From Anaerosacchariphilus polymeriproducens (GTDB lineage: Bacteria > Bacillota > Clostridia > Lachnospirales > Lachnospiraceae), in the NCBI RefSeq assembly GCF_003363435.1, contig NZ_QRCT01000048.1, positions 1-64,000 on the forward strand: a stretch of DNA of 64,000 nt, written 5' to 3'. A model generated the notes under the pieces. It was not told the DNA's origin and ran no database searches. It worked only from the letters and a program-made list of their open reading frames with translations. This document shows, piece by piece, positions 26,039 to 36,744 of the stretch (the first letter of the stretch is position 1; each line of letters starts with the position of its first letter). Made by a program: the position numbers and the translations under genes.

Positions 26039-28153
26039 TTATACTTCAAAAATCAAATCTCCATAAGAAGGCATTGGCCACATATCTTTATCTACTATCA
26101 TTTCTAATTTATCTACAGGTGCTCTTAATGCATCCATAGCTACTTTCACTTCATCCTTATAGAAAAGAGCCTGAGCTTTTGGTTCTTCCATTTCTGAAGC
26201 TCTTGTAGTTACATCTATCAATTTAGATAATGCTACTTTTGTTTCTGAAAGTAAGTCTGAAGTCTCATTTAATAATTCTACCTGAGTACTCACATCTGCA
26301 TCGCAAGCCGCCTTGATTGAATTGATAGATTGTGCCAGTGAAGTTGTATATTTTATTACTGACGGTACTATTTGTTTACCTGCAATATCAATCATTGCAC
26401 GAGCTTCAATATTTATCGCTTTTGAATACGCTTCATATCTAATCTCTGCACGAGACTCTAATTCTGCTTTTGTAAATACTCCAAAAGTCTCGAATAGTTT
26501 TACTGCTTTATCAGTAATTAATGCCGGAATCGCTTCTACCATAGATGTAATATTTGGCAAACCTCTTCTGGTAGCTTCTTCTACCCATTCCTCAGAATAA
26601 CCATTTCCATTAAATACAATTCTTTGATGTTCAGTCGCATATTTTTTAATTAAATCATGTACTGCAAGATCAAAATCTTCAGCTTTTTCTAAGGCATCAC
26701 AAGCTTCGGCAAAAGTCTCGGCTACAATTGTGTTCAAAACAATATTAGGACTTGCAATGGAATCAGCTGAACCAACCATACGGAATTCAAATTTATTACC
26801 TGTAAATGCAAATGGTGATGTTCTATTTCTATCCGTTGCATCTTTTGCTAAATTAGGTAATGTCTTAACACCGGTTTCTAAAGTTCCGCCTGCTATACTA
26901 TGTGTAGCAGCTCCAGTACTTATTAACTGACTCAAAACATCTTGTAACTGTTCTCCTAAAAATACTGATATAATAGCAGGTGGTGCTTCATTTGCCCCTA
27001 ATCTGTGATCATTTCCTACATCTGCTGCAGATTCACGAAGTAAATCAGCATGTTTATCAACTGCTTTTAAGATACAAGTTAAAACTAACAGGAATTGAAT
27101 ATTTTCATGTGGTGTTTTTCCCGGTTCTAAAAGATTGATTCCGTCATTCGTGGTTAAAGACCAGTTATTATGTTTTCCAGATCCATTAACTCCTGCAAAT
27201 GGTTTTTCATGAAGCAGACATTTTAACCCATGACGATGAGCAACTTTTCTTAACGTGCTCATAATTAATTGATTGTGATCTACCGCTATATTCACTTCTG
27301 CATAAATCGGTGCTATCTCATGTTGTGCAGGTGCAACTTCATTATGTTGTGTTTTAGAAGTAATACCAAGTTTCCATAATTCTTCGTTAACATCTTTCAT
27401 ATAGGCACCAATTCGTTCACGAATACTTCCAAAATAATGATCTTCTAACTCCTGACCTTTTGGAGGCATTGCACCAAATAAGGTTCTTCCTGTAAAAATT
27501 AAATCTTTTCTCTTTGTAAATTTTTCTCTATCCACTAAAAAGTACTCTTGTTCCGGTCCAACAGAAGGAGTAACTCGTTTTGATGTTTTATTTCCAAATA
27601 ATTTCAATAGACGTAAAGACTGTTGGTTTATCGCCTCCATAGAACGGAGTAATGGAGTTTTTTGATCTAATGCTTCTCCTGTATAGGAACAGAATGCAGT
27701 CGGAATACAAAGCGTAGCACCTGCTGCTCCTCTTCTGATAAATGCCGGTGACGTACAATCCCAAGCAGTATAACCTCTGGCTTCAAAAGTAGCTCTCAAA
27801 CCGCCTGAAGGAAAAGAAGATGCGTCCGGTTCCCCTTTAATAAGCTCTTTACCGGAAAATTCCATCATAATCTTTCCTTTTTCATCTGGAGCAGATACAA
27901 AGGAATCATGCTTCTCAGCAGTTACTCCGGTAAGTGGTTGGAACCAGTGAGTAAAGTGTGTCGCTCCTTTTTCAATAGCCCACTCTTTCATAGCCTCAGC
28001 TACAACTTCTGCTACCATAGGATCTAATTCTTTACGTCCTTCAATTGTCTTCCTCAATTCTGCGTAAATCTTCTTTGGCAGGCGCTCTTTCATTACATTG
28101 TCATTAAAAACACTCTCTCCAAAAATCTCTGCTACGTTAATTACATCACTCAT
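26039..28153 (-). CDS. glnN: Glutamine synthetase type III
   Basis: A 704-residue GSIII enzyme, the length of this class and much longer than GSI. It makes glutamine from glutamate, ammonia and ATP. Visible motifs are [34 protein letters not shown] (class-specific), [29 protein letters not shown] and [19 protein letters not shown], which covers the GS nucleotide and metal region. The C-terminal 150 residues are a helical extension typical of GSIII. Ribosome site AGGAAGAAG. AACCTtattAGGTT upstream (28172-28185) is a small dyad that could bind a regulator. It is a single-gene unit. Confidence 0.96.
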   Translation of the reverse strand: MSDVINVAEIFGESVFNDNVMKERLPKKIYAELRKTIEGRKELDPMVAEVVAEAMKEWAIEKGATHFTHWFQPLTGVTAEKHDSFVSAPDEKGKIMMEFSGKELIKGEPDASSFPSGGLRATFEARGYTAWDCTSPAFIRRGAAGATLCIPTAFCSYTGEALDQKTPLLRSMEAINQQSLRLLKLFGNKTSKRVTPSVGPEQEYFLVDREKFTKRKDLIFTGRTLFGAMPPKGQELEDHYFGSIRERIGAYMKDVNEELWKLGITSKTQHNEVAPAQHEIAPIYAEVNIAVDHNQLIMSTLRKVAHRHGLKCLLHEKPFAGVNGSGKHNNWSLTTNDGINLLEPGKTPHENIQFLLVLTCILKAVDKHADLLRESAADVGNDHRLGANEAPPAIISVFLGEQLQDVLSQLISTGAATHSIAGGTLETGVKTLPNLAKDATDRNRTSPFAFTGNKFEFRMVGSADSIASPNIVLNTIVAETFAEACDALEKAEDFDLAVHDLIKKYATEHQRIVFNGNGYSEEWVEEATRRGLPNITSMVEAIPALITDKAVKLFETFGVFTKAELESRAEIRYEAYSKAINIEARAMIDIAGKQIVPSVIKYTTSLAQSINSIKAACDADVSTQVELLNETSDLLSETKVALSKLIDVTTRASEMEEPKAQALFYKDEVKVAMDALRAPVDKLEMIVDKDMWPMPSYGDLIFEV

Positions 28154-28279
28154 ATTCTTCTTCCTTTCTATAACCTTATTAGGTTCTTTCTTCTATACTA
28201 TGTATGAACAGAATATAGATTCTGCATTACAAATTCACCAAGCTATATGTACAAAATAGTGTAACCTATTCTGCTTAAA

Positions 28280-28356
28280 ATAATTGCTGCAACTAAAGTT
28301 TGCAGCGCAATTCCCTAAAAAATTAAAAAGGGGTATCCCAAACAATGGAACACCCT
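28280..28356 (-). terminator. Two hairpins ending the sugar-transport cluster
   Basis: GGGTGTTCC/GGGATACCC with a trailing T-run (28322-28356), then GCTGCAAA/TTGCAGC with TATTTT after it (28280-28313). Both read as minus-strand terminators after the gene at 28516. The rest of 28154-28515 holds the glnN leader and nothing else recognised. Confidence 0.6.
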
Positions 28357-28515
28357 CGTCCTAAACATTCAAATCTATTTACTATTCCTTTATAAAATAC
28401 TCTATTATAAGAGAAATTGCAAGAGGTAAATTAAGAAAATCTTATAATTTCTTCGTTTTACCCAATTTTCTTTTGGTTTTTAAGTTGCAAGATGTTAAAT
28501 TGCACAAATAAAATT

Positions 28516-29571
28516 TCACTTTATACTTTTCTTAATTTCTTCTACATTATCTTTTGTAACAATTTCATATGGCAATCTAATATATTTACCATCCAGCAAT
28601 ATAATATCGGATGATAATTTTTCCTTTGTAACCAAAGAATAGGCTAATTCTAACATGCTCTCTGCCTGACCTTTGGAATCATTCAATACAGTTCCTGTCA
28701 TTTCTCCCTGCTCAATTGCTTCTATAGCCTCTTTCGTTCCATCAATTCCTAAAATCATAGGATTTATGATATCTTTCTTTTTATTGATTGCCTCAACAGC
28801 TCCTAAAGCCATTTCATCATTATTGGCAAAAACAACTTCAATATTAGCTCCAAATTTTTGTATCCAGTTATTCATTTTCGTTTCTGCCTGTGCCCGATTC
28901 CAATTTGCTACTTCATCACCCAGACGTTCTACCGAGTACCCTGCCTTTGTTATCGTATCAATTACATATTCTGTACGAAGCAGGGCATCTTGATGACCGG
29001 ATTCTCCCTCTAACATTACATACTGTATTTTTCCGTCTTTATTCTTATCTACCGAATGGAAATCATTTTTACAAATGGCATTCATTATTTTTCCCTGCAT
29101 AATACCAGACTCTAAAGCAACAGCTCCCACGTAATACAATTTATCCCATCGTTCTAGATCTTCTTCTACCAGCTCCCTATTGAAAAAAATAGTTGGAATA
29201 TTTGCATTCTTGACTCTGTCTATTATCATAGAGGGATCTGTCCTGTCTACTAAATTAACACAAATAATATCATAGTTTTGTTCTACAAACTGCTCCACCT
29301 GGTCATTTTGTTTTGACTGGCTGCCATTTGCACTGACCATGTTAACTTGTATTGTAACATTTTTCTCCCTCTCTTTTTCTCTAACAGCTTTATTAAAATA
29401 ATCTGCAATACTATCAATAAAAGTATCATATTGATCGTAGAGACTAATACCTATTTTAATATTTTTAATTTCCTTGTCTTTTGAAAAATCAAGGTCGATA
29501 CCTCTAGAGCATCCACTAAAATTCTGCAGAGATAAAATTACTAATAATACTATGCCAATTTTTTTCTTCAT
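28516..29571 (-). CDS. Sugar-binding lipoprotein, MglB-like (second copy)
   Basis: About 351 residues. A lipoprotein signal (lipobox FSGC, Cys about 20) precedes a periplasmic-binding-protein type I fold. Motifs match the galactose-binding group: YDQYDTFIDSIADYF, NYDIICVNLVDRTDPSMII, FFNREL, YVGAVALESGIMQG, VFANNDEMALGAVEAI and ILGIDGTKEAI. It is close to the MglB-like protein at 36745-37827. It ends a regulatory block (RR, HK, anchored binding protein) and may deliver sugar to the MglA-MglC permease or report to the kinase. The ATG at 29571 follows AAGGGTG. Confidence 0.82.
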   Translation of the reverse strand: MKKKIGIVLLVILSLQNFSGCSRGIDLDFSKDKEIKNIKIGISLYDQYDTFIDSIADYFNKAVREKEREKNVTIQVNMVSANGSQSKQNDQVEQFVEQNYDIICVNLVDRTDPSMIIDRVKNANIPTIFFNRELVEEDLERWDKLYYVGAVALESGIMQGKIMNAICKNDFHSVDKNKDGKIQYVMLEGESGHQDALLRTEYVIDTITKAGYSVERLGDEVANWNRAQAETKMNNWIQKFGANIEVVFANNDEMALGAVEAINKKKDIINPMILGIDGTKEAIEAIEQGEMTGTVLNDSKGQAESMLELAYSLVTKEKLSSDIILLDGKYIRLPYEIVTKDNVEEIKKSIK

Positions 29572-29582
29572 ATTTTCACCCT

Positions 29583-30563
29583 TCACTCCACTATTGGAAA
29601 TAACAGTCTTTGGTTATCTTTATTATATAAATCTTTTCTATTTACGATAGAATATTTTATTTCCTGATTATATAGAGCTGTATTATTCCGTAAATTTTCA
29701 ACAAGAATCTTCATACTAAGATATCCCATATTATATTCATTGACAAATACAAGCGTATCCACAGTACCCTCATCTAAATAGTGTACGATTTTTTCAGTGT
29801 TACCGATTCCATATATTTTAACGCTGTGTCCATCCTTATCTACCGCATCAATGACATTTTCAAGATTATAATCATCTAAAGCCACAACTGCATCAACAGA
29901 ATTCTCTTCTATGCTTTTTTTGATAAAAACACTTGGACTAAAATCTCCAGCCCTCCTTGTCCAGTGGACTACTTTATTTCCCATTTGTGTAAGAATTCTT
30001 TCTAACTCTTTAGAACGTTGACTTATACTTTCTCTTTCCATGTTTTCATATATAATGGCTATTGTACTTCCAGTCCCTAATTCTTTCCCCATTGCTTGAG
30101 CCAGTTCTTCCCCAATTTTTCCATTATCCGGACCTATTTTGGCTGTATTTTCCCCCATATTGGTCGTATCTTCCAAAAGTATGACCGGTACTTTTCTTTT
30201 TGCATCTTCAATCGCTTGTTCCATTCTCTGACTATCTGAAGAAGCTATCGCAATTGCCTGTGTCCCGCTTTCAATTTCACGCTGCAATAATAATTCCTGG
30301 GCCTCTGCTTCGCTATCTTCGTACATAGTAACAAAATTCAAATCGATTGGATAATCTGAGACCGCTTGGTTGATTCCTTCCTTCAAATTATTCCATCGTT
30401 CTTCATTTGTACCATATACAATAACAGAGATCCGATATCTCTGCTCATTTTTTACTTCTAAACAATTGCTCATACCTAGTGCACTAAACGCAATAACTCC
30501 TATACAGATTGTAATCAGAATGATAATTACCTTTCGTTTCCCGAAATTTTTATTTTCTTCCAT
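29583..30563 (-). CDS. Membrane-anchored sugar-binding-type protein
   Basis: A 326-residue protein with an N-terminal hydrophobic segment (VIIILITICIGVIAFSALG) but no clear lipobox, followed by a type I binding-protein fold (NLKEGINQAVSDYP, AIAIASSDSQRMEQAIEDAK, VVALDDYNLENVIDAV, IKIYGIGNTEKIVHYLDEG). It begins exactly where the kinase gene ends (1-base overlap). In similar Lachnospiraceae clusters such a protein is proposed to hand ligand information to the YesM kinase; that role here is inference. Confidence 0.72.
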   Translation of the reverse strand: MEENKNFGKRKVIIILITICIGVIAFSALGMSNCLEVKNEQRYRISVIVYGTNEERWNNLKEGINQAVSDYPIDLNFVTMYEDSEAEAQELLLQREIESGTQAIAIASSDSQRMEQAIEDAKRKVPVILLEDTTNMGENTAKIGPDNGKIGEELAQAMGKELGTGSTIAIIYENMERESISQRSKELERILTQMGNKVVHWTRRAGDFSPSVFIKKSIEENSVDAVVALDDYNLENVIDAVDKDGHSVKIYGIGNTEKIVHYLDEGTVDTLVFVNEYNMGYLSMKILVENLRNNTALYNQEIKYSIVNRKDLYNKDNQRLLFPIVE

Positions 30564-32353
30564 TACTTTCCTCCATCATAGCATACCTGTGGTAAATGAA
30601 TATGGACAATTGTTCCCTCATCCGGTTCGCTTTCTATTAATAATCCATAGTTTTTCCCAAAATATAGTTGGATTCTTTGATGAACATTGATCAATCCAAT
30701 CCCGGAACCTTTCTTGCGCACTCTCCTATCATTTGTCAATAGCAATTCTACTTGTTCTTTCGACATCCCCAAACCGTTATCAATGATATCAATATAAATA
30801 TCATCCTTCATTCGATAGCCTTTAATACAAATTTCTCCTTCTCCATCCATAGATTCCATTGCATAGTAAATGGCATTTTCCAAAATAGGCTGAATTATTA
30901 GTTTAATTGTACTAAATTGATAAATCTCCTCTTCAATCTGAAATTCTACACTAAATTTATTTTTATAGCGTACTTTTTGAATATCTAAATAATATTTCGC
31001 GTGAGCTACTTCGTCTTGAATACTGATAATATTTTTCCCTTTACTTATACTGATTCGAAATAGACTTGCCAAAGATGTTACCATGGAAACTGCCTCTTCA
31101 TATCTTCCACTTTCTACCATCCATACGATAGAATCCAAAGTGTTATATAGAAAATGTGGATTGATCTGTGATTGAAGCGCATCCAGTTCATTTTTTCTTT
31201 TGGCCTCCTGTTCTTTCACCATATCATCCATTAATTTTCTCATCTGTGCAACGGCATAAGATATCGTCCTGCCTAAATGTTGAATTTCATAAGAGCCTCC
31301 AATGTATATATCTAAATCAAGATTCCCATTTTCCAATCCTTTCACAGAACGCTCCAGCTGCATAATCGGATTCGCGATAATAGATGATATTACCAAATTG
31401 ACACATATTAATAACAAGAAAGATATAGCAGCTATCATAATAACAAAATATCTCATTTGTTCATAGTTCATAGAAAATTCGCTCGTCAATGTTACATTCA
31501 CTATCTTCCAGCCAGTGTATCCAACCGTCTTTACAATAACCTCTCTATCTTGATTATGGAATTTTTCTACATAATTTCCATCCTCATATTTTGCAGCTTT
31601 TAAATTATTCTCCTGATAGAGATTGGAATAAATCAGTTCCTGCCTTGGGTGATATATGATTTCGCCATTTCGGTTGATGAGATAGGTGTAGCCGACACCA
31701 GTAGAGTTAATCTTTTCAAAGAGCTGTTGTATACTACTGTAATCCATATCTACCAACAATACTCCTCTACTTGTTTTTCCGGCACTCGTCAGCTCAACGG
31801 CTCGGCTAAGTGAAACAACCCAGTAATATCGGTAATTACTATCCTTAAAAAGATTCTGTACATGAGGCGTTGAAAAGTGGAGGTTTTCTATCGTAGTATT
31901 CGCTGAAACAAACCACTCTTGATTTTTCACATTTAAATCTTCCTTCAATGTACTTACCGGAGTAGCCCCTGCCAAATCCCCCTGTTCCGTAAAACATACA
32001 ATACTGATAACATTATCTTTATTAGCCTCATATATCAAATTCATATCCCTATTCAGATTTTCTTGTGATAAATCTGCATTTTTTATCACCGAATAGTACA
32101 TCGTATCTGAAATGCGCATCATACTTCTAATATACGTTTCCATATTCATACTTGCTTGATTAATCAGTTTCTTGTTATCTTCTATTATGATTGACTCCGT
32201 ACTATCAACATATCTTGTATAAAGAGCAATACTAATAAATCCCATACAAATGGCTGCAATTATGGAAAACGAAATAGAAATATTAAATTGAATACTTTTC
32301 TTCTGATAACTTTTTATAAAATGGATTAAATAATTCTTTATTCTTTGTTTCAT
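30563..32353 (-). CDS. YesM-type sensor histidine kinase
   Basis: A 596-residue kinase. Two membrane segments (about residues 22-46 and 306-328) flank an extracellular dCACHE-like domain with TPVSTLKEDLNVKNQEWFVSA and GKTSRGVLLVDMDY. A HAMP region precedes the HisKA_5 (PF06580) motif QINPHFLYNTLDSIVWMVE, where the His is phosphorylated, and a HATPase domain (ENAIYYAM, DIIDNGLGMS, GSGIGLINVHQRI). It overlaps the response regulator gene by 4 bases. These kinases with AraC-type regulators usually control carbohydrate uptake operons. Confidence 0.92.
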   Translation of the reverse strand: MKQRIKNYLIHFIKSYQKKSIQFNISISFSIIAAICMGFISIALYTRYVDSTESIIIEDNKKLINQASMNMETYIRSMMRISDTMYYSVIKNADLSQENLNRDMNLIYEANKDNVISIVCFTEQGDLAGATPVSTLKEDLNVKNQEWFVSANTTIENLHFSTPHVQNLFKDSNYRYYWVVSLSRAVELTSAGKTSRGVLLVDMDYSSIQQLFEKINSTGVGYTYLINRNGEIIYHPRQELIYSNLYQENNLKAAKYEDGNYVEKFHNQDREVIVKTVGYTGWKIVNVTLTSEFSMNYEQMRYFVIMIAAISFLLLICVNLVISSIIANPIMQLERSVKGLENGNLDLDIYIGGSYEIQHLGRTISYAVAQMRKLMDDMVKEQEAKRKNELDALQSQINPHFLYNTLDSIVWMVESGRYEEAVSMVTSLASLFRISISKGKNIISIQDEVAHAKYYLDIQKVRYKNKFSVEFQIEEEIYQFSTIKLIIQPILENAIYYAMESMDGEGEICIKGYRMKDDIYIDIIDNGLGMSKEQVELLLTNDRRVRKKGSGIGLINVHQRIQLYFGKNYGLLIESEPDEGTIVHIHLPQVCYDGGK

Positions 32354-33960
32354 TGATTAGTTGTCCTATTCGCCCTATATTTTGACGGAGAAACACCATA
32401 TTGTTTTTTAAATACATAACTAAAATAATTCGGTTCTAAATACCCTACTTTGCTTGAAATAATATAAGTTTTTTCTTCTGTTGTATTGAGAAGCAAAAGT
32501 GCGTGTTCCATACGTACTTTCGTCAGATACATAACAAAAGTCATACCCACTTCTTTTTTAAATACAGTTGAAAAATATGCCGCACTCAACCCTAAGTGTT
32601 TACAAATAACATCTACTGACAATTCGGGGTCTGCATAATTCGCTTCTATATAATCTTTTGCCTTTTCTGCAAGGAGCTTTGCACTATCTTTTCGTTCGCG
32701 TCCAATGGAACTGGTTATTTTGATACAAATTTCTTCTAATCTTTCGTTTAAAGTATCAACAGAATCACTCTGATAAATATCTTGATAAATATTAAACTGT
32801 TCACCAAAAATCGTCTCCAATTCCAATTGATATGAACGGCCTAATTTGATAAGCTCTGCTGTGATTTCTGTAAGTAAAATCTGATACCGGTGTAACGATA
32901 TCTGAGATTCTTTTAATTGATTGATAAATAATTCTATCGCCTTTTTTAATTCCTCTTTTTTCCCAAGCTTTATACTTTTTAAAATATTTTCTACATATTG
33001 AGTGTCTATCTCTGTTTCTTTTCCTTTATAAGGCTCAATATCCTCTATATATATAGCCTGGTTGGCCTCTTGCAATACACGGTATTCTAATGCATTCTGA
33101 GCCTCTTTATAAGAAAACCGTGCATTTGAAATCCCTTCATATATTCTGCCAATGCCTGCAGCAGTATTGACTCCCAGCATTCTCTTCGAAAGATTACAGA
33201 TCTGTTCCATACGATTTATGATTTTTATATTATCTTCACCTTCTTTTATGGATGCCAAAACTACTACACTATTTAAATAAATCATAACCTTACAATGACA
33301 TAGATCTTTTAAATTTTCTTCAACAATTTCTTTTAGCGACACACTTTCTAATTGAATCTGCTGTATATCTTTTTCTGCACTAACAGACTCTGTCTTAAGA
33401 ATACCGGCCATAAAATATTGACCCGATAAATCTATCCGATAAAAAGACATAAGCTCACTAATCTTATTCTCCTCAATTCTGCCTTCCAATAAATTAATTA
33501 AAAACTGTTCTCCCATAATAGGTAAGCTGTCTTTATAATATTGACTGAGTTTTTCAACATTTCTTTTTTCTTGAATCTCTTGATCTAAATTCTTTTTTAT
33601 TCGCTGAAAAACACTTTGAAGTTCTACTGCCCGAATAGGCTTTAAAATGTATTCTTCTACTTCAAGTTTGATAGATTCTTTTGCATATTCAAATTCATCA
33701 AATCCTGAGAAAATCACAAATTTTATACCACGATTCCATTCTTTTACCTTTTTACATAAGGTAAGTCCATCCATGAATGGCATTTTAATATCTGACATAA
33801 TAACATCTGGCTGTAAACGTTGTGTCATTTCAAGAGCTTCCTCTCCGTTTTCTGCAAATCCAACAACTTGGAATCCCAGAGTTTCCCAATCAAGTTTATT
33901 AATAATTGCTTGTATCACGTCTTCTTCGTCGTCTACAAGCATTACTCGATATAGCTCCAT
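32350..33960 (-). CDS. YesN-type AraC response regulator
   Basis: A 536-residue regulator. The receiver domain (1-120) has the acidic pocket DDEED and the phospho-acceptor Asp57 in DVIMSDIKMPFMDG, with K at LKPI. The middle region (about 130-420) is the long YesN linker with GGDEF-like relics. The C-terminal 100 residues are two AraC helix-turn-helix motifs (LSVDVICKHLGLSAAYFSTVFKKEVG and SSKVGYLEPNYFSYVFKKQYGVSPSKYR). It is coupled to the YesM gene and probably activates the mgl genes directly upstream. Confidence 0.93.
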   Translation of the reverse strand: MELYRVMLVDDEEDVIQAIINKLDWETLGFQVVGFAENGEEALEMTQRLQPDVIMSDIKMPFMDGLTLCKKVKEWNRGIKFVIFSGFDEFEYAKESIKLEVEEYILKPIRAVELQSVFQRIKKNLDQEIQEKRNVEKLSQYYKDSLPIMGEQFLINLLEGRIEENKISELMSFYRIDLSGQYFMAGILKTESVSAEKDIQQIQLESVSLKEIVEENLKDLCHCKVMIYLNSVVVLASIKEGEDNIKIINRMEQICNLSKRMLGVNTAAGIGRIYEGISNARFSYKEAQNALEYRVLQEANQAIYIEDIEPYKGKETEIDTQYVENILKSIKLGKKEELKKAIELFINQLKESQISLHRYQILLTEITAELIKLGRSYQLELETIFGEQFNIYQDIYQSDSVDTLNERLEEICIKITSSIGRERKDSAKLLAEKAKDYIEANYADPELSVDVICKHLGLSAAYFSTVFKKEVGMTFVMYLTKVRMEHALLLLNTTEEKTYIISSKVGYLEPNYFSYVFKKQYGVSPSKYRANRTTNQ

Positions 33961-34078
33961 ATTATCCCCCTTCTCATACTTTATCTTAGCCGTTCAAAAT
34001 AGAAAAATACACTTTCAAACTTTGTATAATTAAATTATAAATCAGTAATCCATAGTTTGCAAGTAACACAAGTCAATG

Positions 34079-34104
34079 GGGGACTGCCTTTTATAACAGT
34101 CCCC
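34079..34104 (-). terminator. Hairpin between mglC and yesN
   Basis: GGGGACTG pairs with CAGTCCCC around a 10-base loop, 20 bases past the mglC stop. There is no T-run, so it may slow exonucleases rather than end transcription. Confidence 0.5.
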
Positions 34105-34123
34105 AAATTGAAATCATATCTAT

Positions 34124-35110
34124 TTATTTTTTTGCTAAGTATTTTCTTAAATCCAGAGCAACTGCAACTACAATTACAATACCCTGAACTATGTATTGAT
34201 AAGAAGTATCTACTCCCAAGAACTGCATGGAAACTTTCAATAACTCGAATACCAATACACCAACTAAAATTCCTGATACTTTTCCAACACCACCATTTGT
34301 AGATACACCACCAATGGTACAAGCTGCAATAGCTTCTAATTCATAACCATAACCTGCATTAACAGTAGCTCCTCCTGCTTTTGCTGTTAACAAAAATCCG
34401 CCTATTGCATATAAACCTGCTGCTAATGTGTAAATTAAAATTTTGGTAAAATTAACATTGATACCTGACACTTCTGCTGCCACTTCATTTCCACCGATTG
34501 CATACATATACTTTCCATGACGTGTTTTATTATATAAGAACCACATGAACACTCCTGCAATCAATGCAAAGTAGAACAAATAAGGAATTCCAAATAATTT
34601 ACCAGATACTAAACTTGTAAATTCACTTCTAAACCCACCAATTGGACTAGCTCCTGTATAAACTAAACATATTCCATATACGATCGTCTGCATACCTAAT
34701 GTTGCGATAAACGGCGGGACTTTAAAAAACGAAATGACCAAACCATTAATCAAACCAAATATACAACAAAAGGCTACTGCGATTAATAAAGCAACAATCA
34801 AAGGTACATCTCCCAATTTAGGGAAAAACTTATCAGAATAATCTGCTTTTTGAACTAATGTAGCCACAATACATGCACCCAGTCCAACAATTCTACCGGC
34901 AGATAGGTCAGTTCCTTTTGTTATTAAACAACCACTGACACCTAAAGCAATAATAAAACGAATCGCTGTATTAATCGAAACATTAGAAAAATTGTTTTTG
35001 CTTAAAAAGTTAGGCTGTGTAATTCCAACATAACATACCATTAATAATAGTATGAAAATAATAGCATTATCAACTAAAAACTTTTTTATATCAAATTTTT
35101 TTGTATTCAA
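34124..35110 (-). CDS. mglC: Galactose/methylgalactoside ABC permease
   Basis: About 328 residues with eight to ten membrane segments and BPD_transp_2 features: ITKGTDLSAGRIVGLGACI, FFKVPPFIATLGMQTIVYG, YAIGGNEVAAEVSGINV and ILVGVLVFELLKVSMQFLGV. It is the permease of the transporter with MglA and MglB. The start is probably the TTG at 35110, since AAAGGAGGG is 6 bases upstream and the ORF upstream of it would overlap mglA by 50 bases. mglA ends 13 bases before it. Confidence 0.9.
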   Translation of the reverse strand: MNTKKFDIKKFLVDNAIIFILLLMVCYVGITQPNFLSKNNFSNVSINTAIRFIIALGVSGCLITKGTDLSAGRIVGLGACIVATLVQKADYSDKFFPKLGDVPLIVALLIAVAFCCIFGLINGLVISFFKVPPFIATLGMQTIVYGICLVYTGASPIGGFRSEFTSLVSGKLFGIPYLFYFALIAGVFMWFLYNKTRHGKYMYAIGGNEVAAEVSGINVNFTKILIYTLAAGLYAIGGFLLTAKAGGATVNAGYGYELEAIAACTIGGVSTNGGVGKVSGILVGVLVFELLKVSMQFLGVDTSYQYIVQGIVIVVAVALDLRKYLAKK

Positions 35111-35123
35111 AATAATCCCTCCT

Positions 35124-36632
35124 TTAATTAAACTTTGTGGCAAATTGCATAATATTTTCCTGAGTTGCTTCTTTTCCACTAATTTCTCCTGTCAATTTTC
35201 CATCGCACATTACCAGGATTCTGTCTGACATACCAATTAGTTCTGACATTTCTGAAGAAATCATAATGATAGTCTTTCCCTGTTTGGCTAAATCAACCAT
35301 AATTTGATATATTTCATATTTAGCCCCTACATCAATTCCTCTGGTAGGTTCATCCATAATCAAAATATCAGGATCATTTGCCAGCCATCTTGAAATAATA
35401 ACTTTCTGTTGATTTCCACCTGAAAGAGTCTGTATTTGTGTCTTACTACTTGGCGTTTTAATACTGAGTTTAGCTACATTATCTTTTACAATCTGCTCAA
35501 TTTTCTTCCCATTCAGTACGATTCCCATATCCAAATATTTATCTAAGGAAGCAATTGATACATTATCAGCAATTGATAATACTCCAAAAATCCCACTGCC
35601 TCTCCGGTCTTCCGTTATCAGTCCGATACCACCTTTAATGGCGTCTTTAGGATGTTTAATATTTAAAGGTTTACCTTTATAGATAATTTCACCTTCCGCC
35701 AAATGACGCATTCCAAATAACGCTTCCATCAACTCGGTTCTCTGTGCTCCAACCAGTCCTCCCAGTCCTAAAATCTCTCCTTTTCTTAGTTTGAAATCAA
35801 CATTTTTAAAAGATTTAGGATGTATACTAGTTAGATTTTTAGCTTCTAAAATCACTTCTCCTGGAACGTTGTCACGTTGTGGATAAATATTTGTTAACTC
35901 TCTGCCAACCATTTTAGAAATAATAATATCTGTAGTCAGCTCCTTTGCCTCCCAGGTCCCTATATACTGACCATCTCTCATAATAGAGACATCATCCGAA
36001 ATACGTAAAATCTCATCCATTTTATGAGATATATATATAATCGATACACCTTTTTTTCTCAAATCATTAATAATTGTAAATAATGCCTCTACTTCATTGT
36101 CAGTTAAAGAAGAAGTAGGTTCATCCATAATTACTACTTTGGCATCCATTGATACTGCTTTTGCAATCTCAACTGATTGCATCTGTGAAATTGATAATGT
36201 ACTTAATTTTGCTTTTGGATCATATTCCATTCTTACTTCTTTTAATAATTTTTTCGCTTCATCATACATCTTCTTATGATCCACCATCTTTACCGGACCA
36301 ACCTTTTTTAGCGGATACCTCCCACAGAAAATATTTTCTGCAATACTACGCTCTGGTATTGGCTGTAATTCTTGATGTACCATGGCTATCCCTTTATGCA
36401 AAGCATCATTTGAATTAGCAATAGAAACCGGTTTCCCTTGATAAATCACTTCACCTTCATCCATCTTATATATCCCAAACAGACATTTCATTAAAGTTGA
36501 TTTACCTGCTCCGTTTTCTCCCATTAATGCGTGAACCGTTCCTGGTCTGATTTTAATTGATACTTTATCTAATGCTTTTACACCGGGAAAACATTTGCTG
36601 ATGCCGCGCATCTCTAACATGTAATCTGGCAT
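35124..36632 (-). CDS. mglA: Galactose/methylgalactoside ABC ATPase
   Basis: A 502-residue ATPase with two ABC modules, as in MglA/RbsA. Module 1: Walker A GENGAGKST, signature LSISQMQSVEIAKA, Walker B VVIMDEPTSSL. Module 2: degenerate Walker A-like GLGGLVGAQRTELM, signature LSGGNQQKVIISRW and ILIMDEPTRGID. The degenerate second Walker A is normal for the family. It energises sugar uptake with MglC and MglB. ATG follows AAAGGGGG. Confidence 0.93.
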   Translation of the reverse strand: MPDYMLEMRGISKCFPGVKALDKVSIKIRPGTVHALMGENGAGKSTLMKCLFGIYKMDEGEVIYQGKPVSIANSNDALHKGIAMVHQELQPIPERSIAENIFCGRYPLKKVGPVKMVDHKKMYDEAKKLLKEVRMEYDPKAKLSTLSISQMQSVEIAKAVSMDAKVVIMDEPTSSLTDNEVEALFTIINDLRKKGVSIIYISHKMDEILRISDDVSIMRDGQYIGTWEAKELTTDIIISKMVGRELTNIYPQRDNVPGEVILEAKNLTSIHPKSFKNVDFKLRKGEILGLGGLVGAQRTELMEALFGMRHLAEGEIIYKGKPLNIKHPKDAIKGGIGLITEDRRGSGIFGVLSIADNVSIASLDKYLDMGIVLNGKKIEQIVKDNVAKLSIKTPSSKTQIQTLSGGNQQKVIISRWLANDPDILIMDEPTRGIDVGAKYEIYQIMVDLAKQGKTIIMISSEMSELIGMSDRILVMCDGKLTGEISGKEATQENIMQFATKFN

Positions 36633-36684
36633 TTAAGTACCCCCTTTGCACTAGTCTTTTTTCATAATTATTCCCTGTTAGAAA

Positions 36685-36709
36685 CTGGGTATGTACTCGA
36701 CATACCCAG
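36685..36709 (-). promoter_or_regulatory. mRNA-stabilising or attenuating hairpin between mglB and mglA
   Basis: CTGGGTATG pairs perfectly with CATACCCAG around a 7-base loop, 36 bases after mglB, followed by TTTCT. Such stems commonly keep binding-protein mRNA more abundant than the permease genes. Confidence 0.6.
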
Positions 36710-36744
36710 AATTAACACTTTTAGCAATTTACTTTCATATTTAA

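Noticed and set aside
34035-34322. 95-codon minus-strand frame over the mglC 3' end
   Set aside because: Out-of-frame shadow of mglC rich in Cys and Trp, with no start signal.
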